Source of the DNA: Gammaproteobacteria bacterium
GTDB lineage: Bacteria > Pseudomonadota > Gammaproteobacteria > Steroidobacterales > Steroidobacteraceae
Direction of reading: 5' to 3'
NCBI GenBank assembly: GCA_020851435.1
Contig: JADZCS010000232.1
Location: 1 to 46,760 of the forward strand
Length of the DNA: 46,760 nt
Shown piece by piece: positions 18,398 to 27,800 of this stretch. Numbering within the stretch: the first letter of the stretch is position 1; every line of letters begins with the position of its first letter. Position numbers and translations under genes: made by a program. Below the pieces are notes generated by a model, which was not told the DNA's origin, made no database searches, and saw only the letters and a list, made by a program, of their open reading frames with translations.

Positions 18398-19540
18398 ATG
18401 CCCCGCAAGCGCAAAGCTGGCAACGAAAACCAGGCCCTGCCGATGAATGCGGCAGGCAAGGTCGACCTCGTCGCCCTGCGCAAGCAGATCGATGCGATCG
18501 ACGAGCAGATCCACGCGCTGATCAACGAACGCGCGTCCTGGGCGCAGAAAGTCGGGTTCTCGAAGAGCTCTGAGGGCGGAGCAGCGAGCTTCTACCGGCC
18601 CGAGCGCGAGGCTGAGGTGCTGCGCAAGGCGCTGGAGCGCAACCAGGGCCCGCTGTCGAACGAGGAGATCCTCAGGCTGTTCCGCGAGATCATGTCGGCG
18701 TGCCTGGCCCAGCAGGAGCCGCTCAAGGTCGCTTTCCTGGGTCCCGAGGGCACGTTCACCCAGCAGGCGGTGCTCAAACACTTCGGCCACTCTGTCCGTT
18801 CGCTCGCCCTGCCGTCGATCGACGAGGCGTTCCACGAGGTCGAGTCCGGCGCTGCCGATTTCGGCGTGGTGCCGATCGAGAACTCCACCGAGGGCACGGT
18901 CAACTACACGCTGGACCGTTTCCTGGTGTCGCCGCTGTCGATCTGCGGCGAGGTCGAGCTGCGCATCCACCAGCACGTCATGGGCCGCATGAAGTCGCTC
19001 AAGGGCGTCAGGCGGCTGTGCTCGCACCAGCAGTCGCTGGCGCAGTGCAAGCAGTGGCTGGACGAGCACCTGCCGGATATCGAACGCATCCCGGTTTCCT
19101 CGAATGCCGAGGCAGCGCGACGCGCGCGCGACGAGGCGGGCACGGCGGCGGTCGCCGGCCTCGCGGCCGCGGAGGTCTATGGGCTCGATGTCCTGGCCAC
19201 GGAGATCGAGGACCAGGCCGACAACACGACGCGCTTCCTCGTGATCGGCAGCAGGGAATTCGGCCCGAGCGGTAAGGACAAGACGACCCTGCTCGTGTCC
19301 GCCGGCAAGACCGGCTCCTACGGCACCCTCTACACGCTGCTCGAGCCGCTGGCCAGGAACCAGGTCAACATGACCCGCATCGAGTCGCGGCCGTCACGCC
19401 GCGGCAAGTGGGACTACGTGTTCTTCATCGACATCGAGGGCCATGTCAGCGACCCCAGCGTCGCGTTGGCGCTCGCCGAGCTCAAGAAGCGCGCCTCGCT
19501 GTTCCGCGTGCTGGGCTCGTATCCGCGCGCCGTCCTCTAG
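18398..19540 (+). CDS. pheA: Bifunctional chorismate mutase/prephenate dehydratase (P-protein)
   Basis: A 380-residue P-protein converting chorismate to phenylpyruvate. It has an AroQ chorismate mutase domain at about 23-105 (LVALRKQIDAIDEQIHALINERASWAQ), a prephenate dehydratase domain at 108-285 (VAFLGPEGTFTQQAVLKHFG, PIENSTEGTVNYTLD, and the catalytic Thr-Arg-Phe in DNTTRFLVI), and a C-terminal ACT domain (GTLYTLLEPLARNQVNMTRIESRPS) for phenylalanine feedback. GAGGAAG overlapping the serA stop supplies the ribosome-binding site. Both enzymatic domains look complete. Confidence 0.97.
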   Translation: MPRKRKAGNENQALPMNAAGKVDLVALRKQIDAIDEQIHALINERASWAQKVGFSKSSEGGAASFYRPEREAEVLRKALERNQGPLSNEEILRLFREIMSACLAQQEPLKVAFLGPEGTFTQQAVLKHFGHSVRSLALPSIDEAFHEVESGAADFGVVPIENSTEGTVNYTLDRFLVSPLSICGEVELRIHQHVMGRMKSLKGVRRLCSHQQSLAQCKQWLDEHLPDIERIPVSSNAEAARRARDEAGTAAVAGLAAAEVYGLDVLATEIEDQADNTTRFLVIGSREFGPSGKDKTTLLVSAGKTGSYGTLYTLLEPLARNQVNMTRIESRPSRRGKWDYVFFIDIEGHVSDPSVALALAELKKRASLFRVLGSYPRAVL

Positions 19541-19552
19541 GAGCTTCGCCGC

Positions 19553-20851
19553 ATGCAGAACTGGGTAGCCCGGCCGGCCGCCGACGTCCGCGGCGAACTG
19601 TCCGTCCCGGGGGACAAGTCGGTTTCCCATCGCGCCATGATGCTCGGCGGTATCGCCGAGGGCGTCACGACAGTGTCAGGATTTCTCGACAGCGAGGACT
19701 GCCTCGCGACGCTCTCGGCCATGCGCCGCATGGGCGTGCGCATCGAGCGTCCCGCTCCGCACTTCGTGACGGTCGAGGGTGTCGGCCTGCGTGGCTTGCA
19801 GGGCGTCGGTTCGCCGCTGGACATGGGTAACGCCGGCACGGCGATGCGGCTGTCCACGGGCCTTCTGGCGGGGCAGGACTTCGATTCGGAGCTCGTGGGC
19901 GACAGTTCGCTGATGCGCCGCCCCATGGAACGCGTCGCCGCTCCCCTGCGACAGATGGGCGCGGTCATCGCGACGCTCGAGGGCCGGCCCCCCGTGCGCA
20001 TCACGGGCGGGCAACGACTGCATGGCATCGACTACGACCTCCAAGTCGCCTCGGCGCAGGTCAAGTCGGCCATCCTGCTCGCCGGCCTGTATGCCGAGGG
20101 CCGCACGGCGGTCACCGAGCATGCGGTCACGCGCGACCACACCGAGCGCATGCTCAGGGCCTTCGGCGTCGAGGTCCAGCAATCGGGATCGACCGTCGCG
20201 GTCGTGGGCGGCGCAAGCCTCAGCGGCTGTTCGATCATGGTGCCGGGCGACTTCTCGTCGTCGGCGTTCTTCCTGGTCGCCGGCGCACTCGCCGCGCGCG
20301 AACCCCTGCTGGTCCAGAACGTGGGCATGAACCCCACCCGTACCGGCCTGCTGGCGATCCTGCGCCTCATGGGCGCGGACATCCGCGAGCACAACGCGCG
20401 TGTCGCGGGCGGCGAGCCGGTGGCCGATCTCGAGGTCAGGGCGTCACGCCTGAAGGGCATCGAGGTTCCCCACGAGCTGGTGCCGCTGGCGATCGACGAA
20501 TTCCCCGTGCTGTTCATCGCCGCGGCGGGCGCCGAGGGCGTCACCCTCGTGACGGGCGCCGAGGAACTGCGGGTCAAGGAAAGCGACCGCATCGCGGTGA
20601 TGGCCGAAGGTCTCGCGGCGCTGGGCGCGAAAGCCGAGGCCCTGCCGGACGGCATGCGCATCGAAGGTGGCCGCCTGAAGGGTGGGACGATCGACAGCCA
20701 CGGCGACCATCGGATCGCGATGTCGTTCGCGGTGGCTTCGCTGCTCGCGGACGGCCCGATCCTGATCCGCGACGTTGCCAACGTCGCCACGTCGTTCCCG
20801 GGAGTCCTTGGCTGCGCCGCGGCCATCGGCCTTGCGGTCGGGCCGGAATGA
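19553..20851 (+). CDS. aroA: 3-phosphoshikimate 1-carboxyvinyltransferase (EPSP synthase)
   Basis: A 432-residue EPSP synthase of the shikimate pathway. Substrate-binding blocks are VPGDKSVSHRAMMLGGIAEG, MGNAGTAMRL, DSSLMRRPMERV, VASAQVKSAILLAGLYAEG, RVKESDRIAVMAEGL and DSHGDHRIAMSFAVA. The sequence NAGTAMR, where class-I E. coli-type enzymes read NAGTAMRPL, together with the MRLSTGLLAGQ continuation, suggests the class-II-like form. The ATG follows an AGGAG ribosome-binding site overlapping the pheA stop, and the 3' end overlaps cmk by 4 bp. Confidence 0.97.
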   Translation: MQNWVARPAADVRGELSVPGDKSVSHRAMMLGGIAEGVTTVSGFLDSEDCLATLSAMRRMGVRIERPAPHFVTVEGVGLRGLQGVGSPLDMGNAGTAMRLSTGLLAGQDFDSELVGDSSLMRRPMERVAAPLRQMGAVIATLEGRPPVRITGGQRLHGIDYDLQVASAQVKSAILLAGLYAEGRTAVTEHAVTRDHTERMLRAFGVEVQQSGSTVAVVGGASLSGCSIMVPGDFSSSAFFLVAGALAAREPLLVQNVGMNPTRTGLLAILRLMGADIREHNARVAGGEPVADLEVRASRLKGIEVPHELVPLAIDEFPVLFIAAAGAEGVTLVTGAEELRVKESDRIAVMAEGLAALGAKAEALPDGMRIEGGRLKGGTIDSHGDHRIAMSFAVASLLADGPILIRDVANVATSFPGVLGCAAAIGLAVGPE

Positions 20852-21534
20852 GCCTGCCTGTGGTCCCGGTCCTCGCCATCGACGGTCCCAGCGGGTCCGG
20901 CAAGGGCACGGTCAGTCGGCGGGTGGCCGATGCCCTGGGCTGGCACCTGCTGGACAGCGGCGCCCTGTACCGCCTGACGGCCCTGGCCGGCGCCCGGGCC
21001 GGGCTCGGGCAGGATGACCGCGAGGGACACGCGGCCGCAGCAGCGGCCATGCAGGTGCGATTCGGCATGGACGAAGCCGGCAACGAGCGGGTCTGGCTCG
21101 ATGGGGAGGTCGTGACGGACGCCATCCGGACGGAATCCGCCGGCGAAGCGGCCTCGCGGGTCGCCGCCTGGCCGGAAGTCCGGACCGCCCTGGTGGAGCG
21201 GCAGCGCCGCTTCGCCGAACCCCCGGGCCTGGTGGCCGACGGCCGCGACATGGGTTCGGTCATTTTCCCGTCGGCAGGGCTCAAGGTTTTCCTCACGGCG
21301 ACCCCGGAGGAGAGGGCCCGCAGGCGCTATAACCAGTTGAAAGACAAGGGCTTGAGTGTTAACCTCGCCGCCCTTTCGCTGGAGATCGCCGAGCGCGACC
21401 GGCGTGATGCCACCCGCGAAGTGGCACCGCTTCGGCCCTTTGGGGACTCGGTGATACTGGATTCGACGCAAGTGGGGATAAACGAAGTCGTGGCGCGCGT
21501 TCTGGCGCTGGCGCGCGAACGTTTCCCGGCTTGA
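20848..21534 (+). CDS. cmk: Cytidylate kinase
   Basis: A 228-residue CMP/dCMP kinase. The P-loop GPSGSGKGT is at residues 13-21, followed by LLDSGALYRLTALAG (nucleotide site), VADGRDMGSVIFPSAGLKVFLTATPEERARRRYNQL (lid region) and RDRRDATREVAPLRPFGDSVILDST. Its ATG overlaps the aroA TGA (ATGA), a clear sign of coupling. It precedes rpsA, an order conserved in gammaproteobacteria. Confidence 0.97.
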   Translation: MSLPVVPVLAIDGPSGSGKGTVSRRVADALGWHLLDSGALYRLTALAGARAGLGQDDREGHAAAAAAMQVRFGMDEAGNERVWLDGEVVTDAIRTESAGEAASRVAAWPEVRTALVERQRRFAEPPGLVADGRDMGSVIFPSAGLKVFLTATPEERARRRYNQLKDKGLSVNLAALSLEIAERDRRDATREVAPLRPFGDSVILDSTQVGINEVVARVLALARERFPA

Positions 21535-21545
21535 TGACGGTGTAA

Positions 21546-21660
21546 GCCGGCTACGGGGCCGGCAGGACGGCCACCCACGGACGGGTAGCCGATTTGGAAC
21601 GGACCCTCGGCGGCAGGATGCCACGAGGTACGCAACGCATCGGGCCACTGTGGCCCCGGA
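21546..21660 (+). promoter_or_regulatory. Structured leader upstream of rpsA (candidate S1 autoregulatory region)
   Basis: The 132-bp cmk-rpsA gap contains several inverted repeats: GCCGGC-N6-GCCGGC (21546-21563), GGCCG-N6-CGGCC (21557-21572, loop GCAGGA), a long-range CGGCTAC/GTAGCCG pair (21548-21554 with 21585-21591) that excludes the first hairpin, and GGGCCA-CTG-TGGCCC (21642-21656) just before the start. Only a weak GGA precedes the ATG. In E. coli the rpsA leader is a hairpin array without a strong Shine-Dalgarno sequence that S1 itself represses; the similarity here is architectural and inferred. Confidence 0.4.
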
Positions 21661-21666
21661 ACCAAC

Positions 21667-23337
<1,671 letters not shown>

Positions 23338-23346
23338 TGAGTGCAC

Positions 23347-23386
23347 GGCCGCGGCGCCCAGGCGGGCGCCGCGGCCTGCCTTTCCG
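23347..23386 (+). terminator. Strong GC hairpin between rpsA and ihfB (terminator or attenuator)
   Basis: A perfect 13-bp stem (23347-23359 with 23364-23376) closes a 4-nt AGGC loop and starts 9 bp after the rpsA stop. The tail is TGCCTTTCC, so the U-tract is poor. It may terminate partially or protect the rpsA 3' end while ihfB has its own promoter downstream (ATAATT near 23400). Confidence 0.6.
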
Positions 23387-23421
23387 GCCAGATCGACAAC
23401 ATAATTCGAAGTGGTCCAGGC

Positions 23422-23724
23422 ATGACGAAGTCCGAATTGATCGAGATCATCGCCGCCAAGCAGAAGCACCTGCCGGCGAAGGACGTCGAGCTGGCAGTCA
23501 AGCACGTGCTCGAGATCATGAGCGACGCGCTGGCCGGCGGCGAGCGTATCGAAATCCGCGGCTTCGGCAGTTTTTCCCTGCATTTCCGTCCGCCGCGCCA
23601 GGGGCGCAACCCAAAGACCGGCGAGGCCGTGGCGCTGTCCGGCAAGTACGTGCCGCACTTCAAGCCCGGCAAGGACCTGCGCGAGCGGGTCAACGAAAGC
23701 CAGGCTCACCCGATCCGCGACTGA
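23422..23724 (+). CDS. ihfB: Integration host factor subunit beta
   Basis: A 100-residue HU/IHF-family DNA-bending protein. The start at ATG 23422 gives the normal [33 protein letters not shown]. The DNA-binding beta arm is [52 protein letters not shown], with the intercalating Pro of GRNPKTG. Position after rpsA is the standard ihfB context. The partner ihfA is not in the window. Confidence 0.97.
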   Translation: MTKSELIEIIAAKQKHLPAKDVELAVKHVLEIMSDALAGGERIEIRGFGSFSLHFRPPRQGRNPKTGEAVALSGKYVPHFKPGKDLRERVNESQAHPIRD

Positions 23725-23761
23725 TGCCGCGGGTCCGTGACAGCGGACCTCGGCGCCTGCC

Positions 23762-24937
23762 GTGATCAACTCTCCCCTGACCCTGTTCCTGCTGCTGGCC
23801 GCTGCCGGCGGCATTGGCTTCTATGCGGCGCATCGACCGCGGCCTGGCGCAAGACGCCACTCACGGCTGCCCGAGGACTACCTGGCGGGCCTCAACTACC
23901 TGGCCAACGACCAGCCCGACCGCGCCGTCGACGCCTTCCTGCGCGCCGCTGAGCTCGATCGGGATACCGTGGAGACCCACTTCGCGCTCGGCAGCCTGTT
24001 CCGGCGCCGCGGCGAAGTGGATCGGGCGATCCGCATCCACCAAAACCTGACGTCCCGCGACAACCTGACGCCGGCGCAGCGCGAGCAGGCCGTCTACGCC
24101 CTGTCGCAGGACTACCTGCGCGCAGGGCTGCTCGACCGGGCCGAGAAGATCCTGGAGGAACTCGCGCGGGGTGGGGCCTACCGCCTCGCCGCCATGCGCC
24201 ACCTGATCCACATCCATGAGCTCAGCCGCGATTGGGCTAAGGCCATCGCGGTCCACGAGGAACTCGCGCGCATCGGCCGCCCGCCGCAGGAATGCGCGAT
24301 CGCCCACTACTGGTGTGAACTCGCGGAACTCTCCCGGGCGGCCGGCCGGACGGACGAGGCGCGCGAGCACCTGCGGCGCGCCCGCGCCACGCAGCGGCGG
24401 TTTCCGCGCGGACTGCTCGTGCGCACCGATATCGCGCTGGAGCAGGGCGATGCGGTCCTGGCGGGACGCCTGCTGCGGCGAGTGGTGGACCAGGACGCCG
24501 GCCTGATCAGCGAAGTGTTGCCGCGGGCACTCAGGGCCGTGCGTGCGGGCCAGGAAGGACTGGTGTCGGAACTCACTGCGGCCCGGCCGGACGCCGTCAC
24601 CGAGTTTGCCTGCGCAGCCATTCTCGCCGACGGCCTCGACGTGCCGGAACTCGCATCGGCCGTTCGCGAGTTCCTGCGCAAGGACGAGTCCCTGTCCGCG
24701 ATGGTCGTGGCGCTTGGACGCGACCCCGCCGCGCTGGACGACGGAACCCTGCGGGCCATGGCCGCGGTGTTGCGCAGGCTCGCGCAGTCGACGCCCCGGT
24801 TCCGCTGCACGCACTGCGGCTTCTCCAGCGTCGCGCACTTCTGGCAGTGCCCGGGCTGTAAGACCTGGGACAGCCAGCGTCCGTTGGCGCGCTTCGACCT
24901 GGCTGCCGGTCTCGGCGAGAAGGCGCCGCAGCACTGA
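23762..24937 (+). CDS. lapB: Lipopolysaccharide assembly protein LapB (YciM)
   Basis: A 391-residue inner-membrane TPR protein; E. coli LapB has 389. It regulates LPS synthesis by promoting FtsH-dependent LpxC turnover. The N-terminal anchor (residues 4-22) is followed by LPEDYLAGLNYLANDQPDRAVDAFLRAAELD and a series of TPRs. A C-terminal rubredoxin-like metal site is RCTHCGFSSVAHFWQCPGCKTW, with both CxxC pairs. The start is GTG 23762. The usual partner lapA, normally between ihfB and lapB, is absent: only 37 bp separate the two genes. Confidence 0.95.
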   Translation: MINSPLTLFLLLAAAGGIGFYAAHRPRPGARRHSRLPEDYLAGLNYLANDQPDRAVDAFLRAAELDRDTVETHFALGSLFRRRGEVDRAIRIHQNLTSRDNLTPAQREQAVYALSQDYLRAGLLDRAEKILEELARGGAYRLAAMRHLIHIHELSRDWAKAIAVHEELARIGRPPQECAIAHYWCELAELSRAAGRTDEAREHLRRARATQRRFPRGLLVRTDIALEQGDAVLAGRLLRRVVDQDAGLISEVLPRALRAVRAGQEGLVSELTAARPDAVTEFACAAILADGLDVPELASAVREFLRKDESLSAMVVALGRDPAALDDGTLRAMAAVLRRLAQSTPRFRCTHCGFSSVAHFWQCPGCKTWDSQRPLARFDLAAGLGEKAPQH

Positions 24938-25053
24938 GTCGAGCCGCGACTTTGACTGCATTCACGTCGATTTTTCGGGCACCTTCGGCGCGCGTACGCG
25001 CCTAGCCTTGGTTCACGCGGCGGTGGTCGCCGCGCATTCCAAGGAGACTTCCC

Positions 25054-25332
25054 GTGATTCACGAAACCCTTCGGGCGCTGCTCGTTTCAGCGCTGCTGCT
25101 CGGTCCCGCCATCGCGCTCGCCGGCCCCGTCAACGTCAACACGGCTGATGCCCGCACGCTCGCCGCCGAACTCGAGGGCATCGGCCCCTCGAAGGCCCAG
25201 GCCATCGTCGACTACCGCGCCAAGAACGGCCCGTTCAAGACCGTGGACGACCTGGGCAAGGTCAAGGGACTCAGCAAGAAACTGCTCGAGCGCAACAAGG
25301 CCAACCTGCGCTTCGACGCCAAGGCTGGCTGA
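25054..25332 (+). CDS. ComEA-like helix-hairpin-helix periplasmic protein
   Basis: A 92-residue small protein. GTG 25054 has AAGGAG seven bases upstream. A signal peptide (MIHETLRALLVSALLLGPAIALA) precedes VNVNTADARTLAAELEGIGPSKAQAIVDYRAKNGPFKTVDDLGKVKGLSKKLLERNKANL, the tandem helix-hairpin-helix unit found in ComEA and its short stand-alone homologues. Such proteins bind DNA non-specifically in the periplasm and can act in natural transformation; no other competence gene is present, so the role is inferred. Two hairpins (24987-25002 and 25017-25033) precede the gene. Confidence 0.9.
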   Translation: MIHETLRALLVSALLLGPAIALAGPVNVNTADARTLAAELEGIGPSKAQAIVDYRAKNGPFKTVDDLGKVKGLSKKLLERNKANLRFDAKAG

Positions 25333-25433
25333 GCCGCGCCATCCGGTAAACCGAGGGATCGGGCGGATACGATCGTGACCTGGCTTCGGTATGATCGAAC
25401 CAGCGTCCAGGTGCAGGGCGCCAAGGAGGCCTC

Positions 25434-26321
25434 GTGACGATCCAACCCCCGATCCGCTCGGCTGTATTCCCGGTCGCTGGCCGAGGCACGCGCTTCCTGC
25501 CCGCCACCAAGGCCAGCCCCAAGGAAATGCTGCCGATCGTCGACAAGCCGCTGATCCAGTACGCGGTGGAAGAGGCCCTGGCCGCGGGCGCGCGCAACCT
25601 GGTCTTCATCACCGGCAGTTCGAAGCGCGCGATCGAGGACCACTTCGACTTCGATCCCGAACTCGAGGCAGCGCTGGAGGCCCAGGGCAAGCACGAGCTG
25701 CTCGAGTCGCTGCGCAGCATCCTGCCGAGCTATGCGGCCTGCATCTATATCCGCCAGCCTGCGCCGCTGGGCCTGGGTCACGCCGTGCTGTGCGCGCGTC
25801 CCGCCGTCGGCAACGAGCCGTTCTTCGTGCACCTCGCCGACGACCTCATCGACGCTGAGGTTCCGGTGCTCAAGCAGATGGCGCAGGTGTATGCGGAGCG
25901 GGGCGGGAGCTGCATCGGCGTCGAGCCCGTGGCGCCCGACGAGACCGACAAGTACGGAATCGTCGCGACCGGCGGGGACGAGAGCCAGGTCGCCAGGATC
26001 ACGCGCATCGTCGAGAAGCCGAAGCCCGCGGATGCCCCGTCGAACCTCGCGGTCGTCGGGCGCTACCTGCTGAGCCCGTCGATTTTCGAGGACCTCGAGA
26101 AGATCGGGAGCGGGGCTGGCGGCGAAATCCAGCTCACCGACGGCATCGCCGCGTTGCTCGGGCGGGAACCGGTCTATGCCTGCCGATTCAAGGGCAAGCG
26201 CTACGACTGCGGCAACAAGCTGGGCTACCTGCAAGCGACCGTTGAGTACGCGCTCAAGCACCAGAGCCTGGGTGGGGCGTTCGAAGCCTACCTGAAGGGT
26301 CTCGTCGCCGCGCGAGGCTGA
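25434..26321 (+). CDS. galU: UTP--glucose-1-phosphate uridylyltransferase
   Basis: A 295-residue GalU making UDP-glucose. Nucleotide binding: [39 protein letters not shown]. Further motifs are [64 protein letters not shown] and [13 protein letters not shown]. The start is GTG 25434 with AAGGAGG upstream; a TATGAT (25390-25395) may be its -10. It converges on the polysaccharide operon with only 9 bp between stops, so UDP-glucose supply for that operon is plausible. UDP-glucose also serves LPS and other glycans, so the link is inference. Confidence 0.96.
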   Translation: MTIQPPIRSAVFPVAGRGTRFLPATKASPKEMLPIVDKPLIQYAVEEALAAGARNLVFITGSSKRAIEDHFDFDPELEAALEAQGKHELLESLRSILPSYAACIYIRQPAPLGLGHAVLCARPAVGNEPFFVHLADDLIDAEVPVLKQMAQVYAERGGSCIGVEPVAPDETDKYGIVATGGDESQVARITRIVEKPKPADAPSNLAVVGRYLLSPSIFEDLEKIGSGAGGEIQLTDGIAALLGREPVYACRFKGKRYDCGNKLGYLQATVEYALKHQSLGGAFEAYLKGLVAARG

Positions 26322-26330
26322 GGGCGCGGC

Positions 26331-27800
26331 CTAGGCTTCCGGGGCATCGGTCGCGGGCGGTTTCTTCTGCTTGAAGCCGCGGCGCTTCATGTCGCCCCAC
26401 TGGCGCCTGCGGCGCAGCGCCTGGAACAGTGCGTTCACCTTCACGAACGACAGGTACTGGCGGAAGCCGAAGTTCTCGAGGAAGCCATACGCCAGCAGCC
26501 GCAGCAGGTCCCGCCAGCGCGGATAGCGCCTGAACGAGATCTCCTCCAGCACCAGTGCACCCATCGACAACAGCGCACCCACCACGAAGGCGACGATCAG
26601 GAACAGGATCAGGTAGGTGCGGTCCAGGATCCCCAGGAACCAGGCCAGCGGCACCATGATGTAGCCCAGCACCTCGACCACCGGGGCGAGCAGCTCGAAG
26701 GCCACGTACCAGGGAATGCCGAACATGCCGACGGCGCCGTACTTCGGCCGGAACATCATGCCGCGGTTCATCCAGAGCGTCTGCAGCAGGCCGCGATGCC
26801 AGCGCTCGCGTTGCCGGGTCAGGACGCGCATCGACTCGGGAACCTCCGTCCAACACACCGGGTCCGGCACGAACACGATCCGGTACTTGCGGTCCTGGTC
26901 GCAAAGGTGGCGATGCAGCCTGACGACGAGTTCTGCGTCCTCGGTGTCGGTTGCACTCGAATAGCCGCCGACCTCGACGACCTCGCGCTTGCGGAACAGG
27001 CCGAACGCACCCGAGATGATCAGCAGCGCGCGGGCCGAGCTCCAGCCGGCCCTTCCGGCCAGGAAGGCACGCAGGTATTCCACGACCTGCATCACGGCGA
27101 TGCCGCTGCGGGGCAGGCGCGCCTCGACCACGTGGCCGTGCGACACCACGCAGCCGTTGGCGACGCGCACGATGCCGCCCGCCGCCACAGTCTCGTTGGG
27201 GAATTCGATGAAGGGCTTGACGAGCCTCAGCAGTGCCTCTTCCTCGATCAGCGAATCGGCATCGATCGAGCAGAACAGAGGGTAGCGGCTGGCGTTGAGG
27301 CCGGCGTTGAGCGCGTCCGCCTTGCCGCCGCGCAGCTTGTCGAGCACGGTCAGGTTGGCGTGCGTCATCGAGCGATAGATCGCGTTGATCGGGTTGCACT
27401 TGAGGCGCATGTGCAGCGGCGTGTCGGTGCGCCGCAGGTCGAAAGTCTGGACCAGGCGCTCGAGCGTGTCGTCCGTCGAGCCGTCGTTGATCACGATGAT
27501 CTCGAACTCGCCGTAATTGAGCGCCAGCAGGGAGCGAAGGCTCTCGACGATGGTCTTCGACTCGTTGAAGGCCGGCACGAGCAGGGAAATCGGCAGCGTC
27601 AGGTCCGATTGACGGATCTGGGAATAGTCGGAGACGAAGATGCGCCGGACGAAGCGCCACAGCGAGCGCAGGGACACCCAGAAGATGCTGAGGTAGCCCA
27701 GGTTGATCAGCGCGAAATAGACGATGATGAACTTGTTGAAGCCGATGACGAAGTCGGTCAGCACTGCGGTCATCGTGGCGTCGGCACCTGGCAGGCTCAT
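26331..27800 (-). CDS. Membrane glycosyltransferase family 2, processive (PgaC/cellulose-synthase-like)
   Basis: A 489-residue inner-membrane GT2. It has an N-terminal transmembrane segment (about 18-43) and a cytosolic GT-A domain with LLVPAFNESKTI, VINDGSTDDT, DxD in CSIDADS (Asp180, Asp182), TED (286-288) and the QxxRW motif as QRERW (330-334). Hydrophobic C-terminal segments follow at about 361-425 and 435-465. D-D-TED-QxxRW is the hallmark of processive beta-glycan synthases (PgaC, hyaluronan, cellulose). No PilZ domain is visible. It is the last gene of a four-gene unit and overlaps the HEAT-repeat gene by 4 bp. Polymer unknown; UDP-glucose or UDP-GlcNAc are reasonable donors. Confidence 0.88.
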   Translation of the reverse strand: MSLPGADATMTAVLTDFVIGFNKFIIVYFALINLGYLSIFWVSLRSLWRFVRRIFVSDYSQIRQSDLTLPISLLVPAFNESKTIVESLRSLLALNYGEFEIIVINDGSTDDTLERLVQTFDLRRTDTPLHMRLKCNPINAIYRSMTHANLTVLDKLRGGKADALNAGLNASRYPLFCSIDADSLIEEEALLRLVKPFIEFPNETVAAGGIVRVANGCVVSHGHVVEARLPRSGIAVMQVVEYLRAFLAGRAGWSSARALLIISGAFGLFRKREVVEVGGYSSATDTEDAELVVRLHRHLCDQDRKYRIVFVPDPVCWTEVPESMRVLTRQRERWHRGLLQTLWMNRGMMFRPKYGAVGMFGIPWYVAFELLAPVVEVLGYIMVPLAWFLGILDRTYLILFLIVAFVVGALLSMGALVLEEISFRRYPRWRDLLRLLAYGFLENFGFRQYLSFVKVNALFQALRRRRQWGDMKRRGFKQKKPPATDAPEA

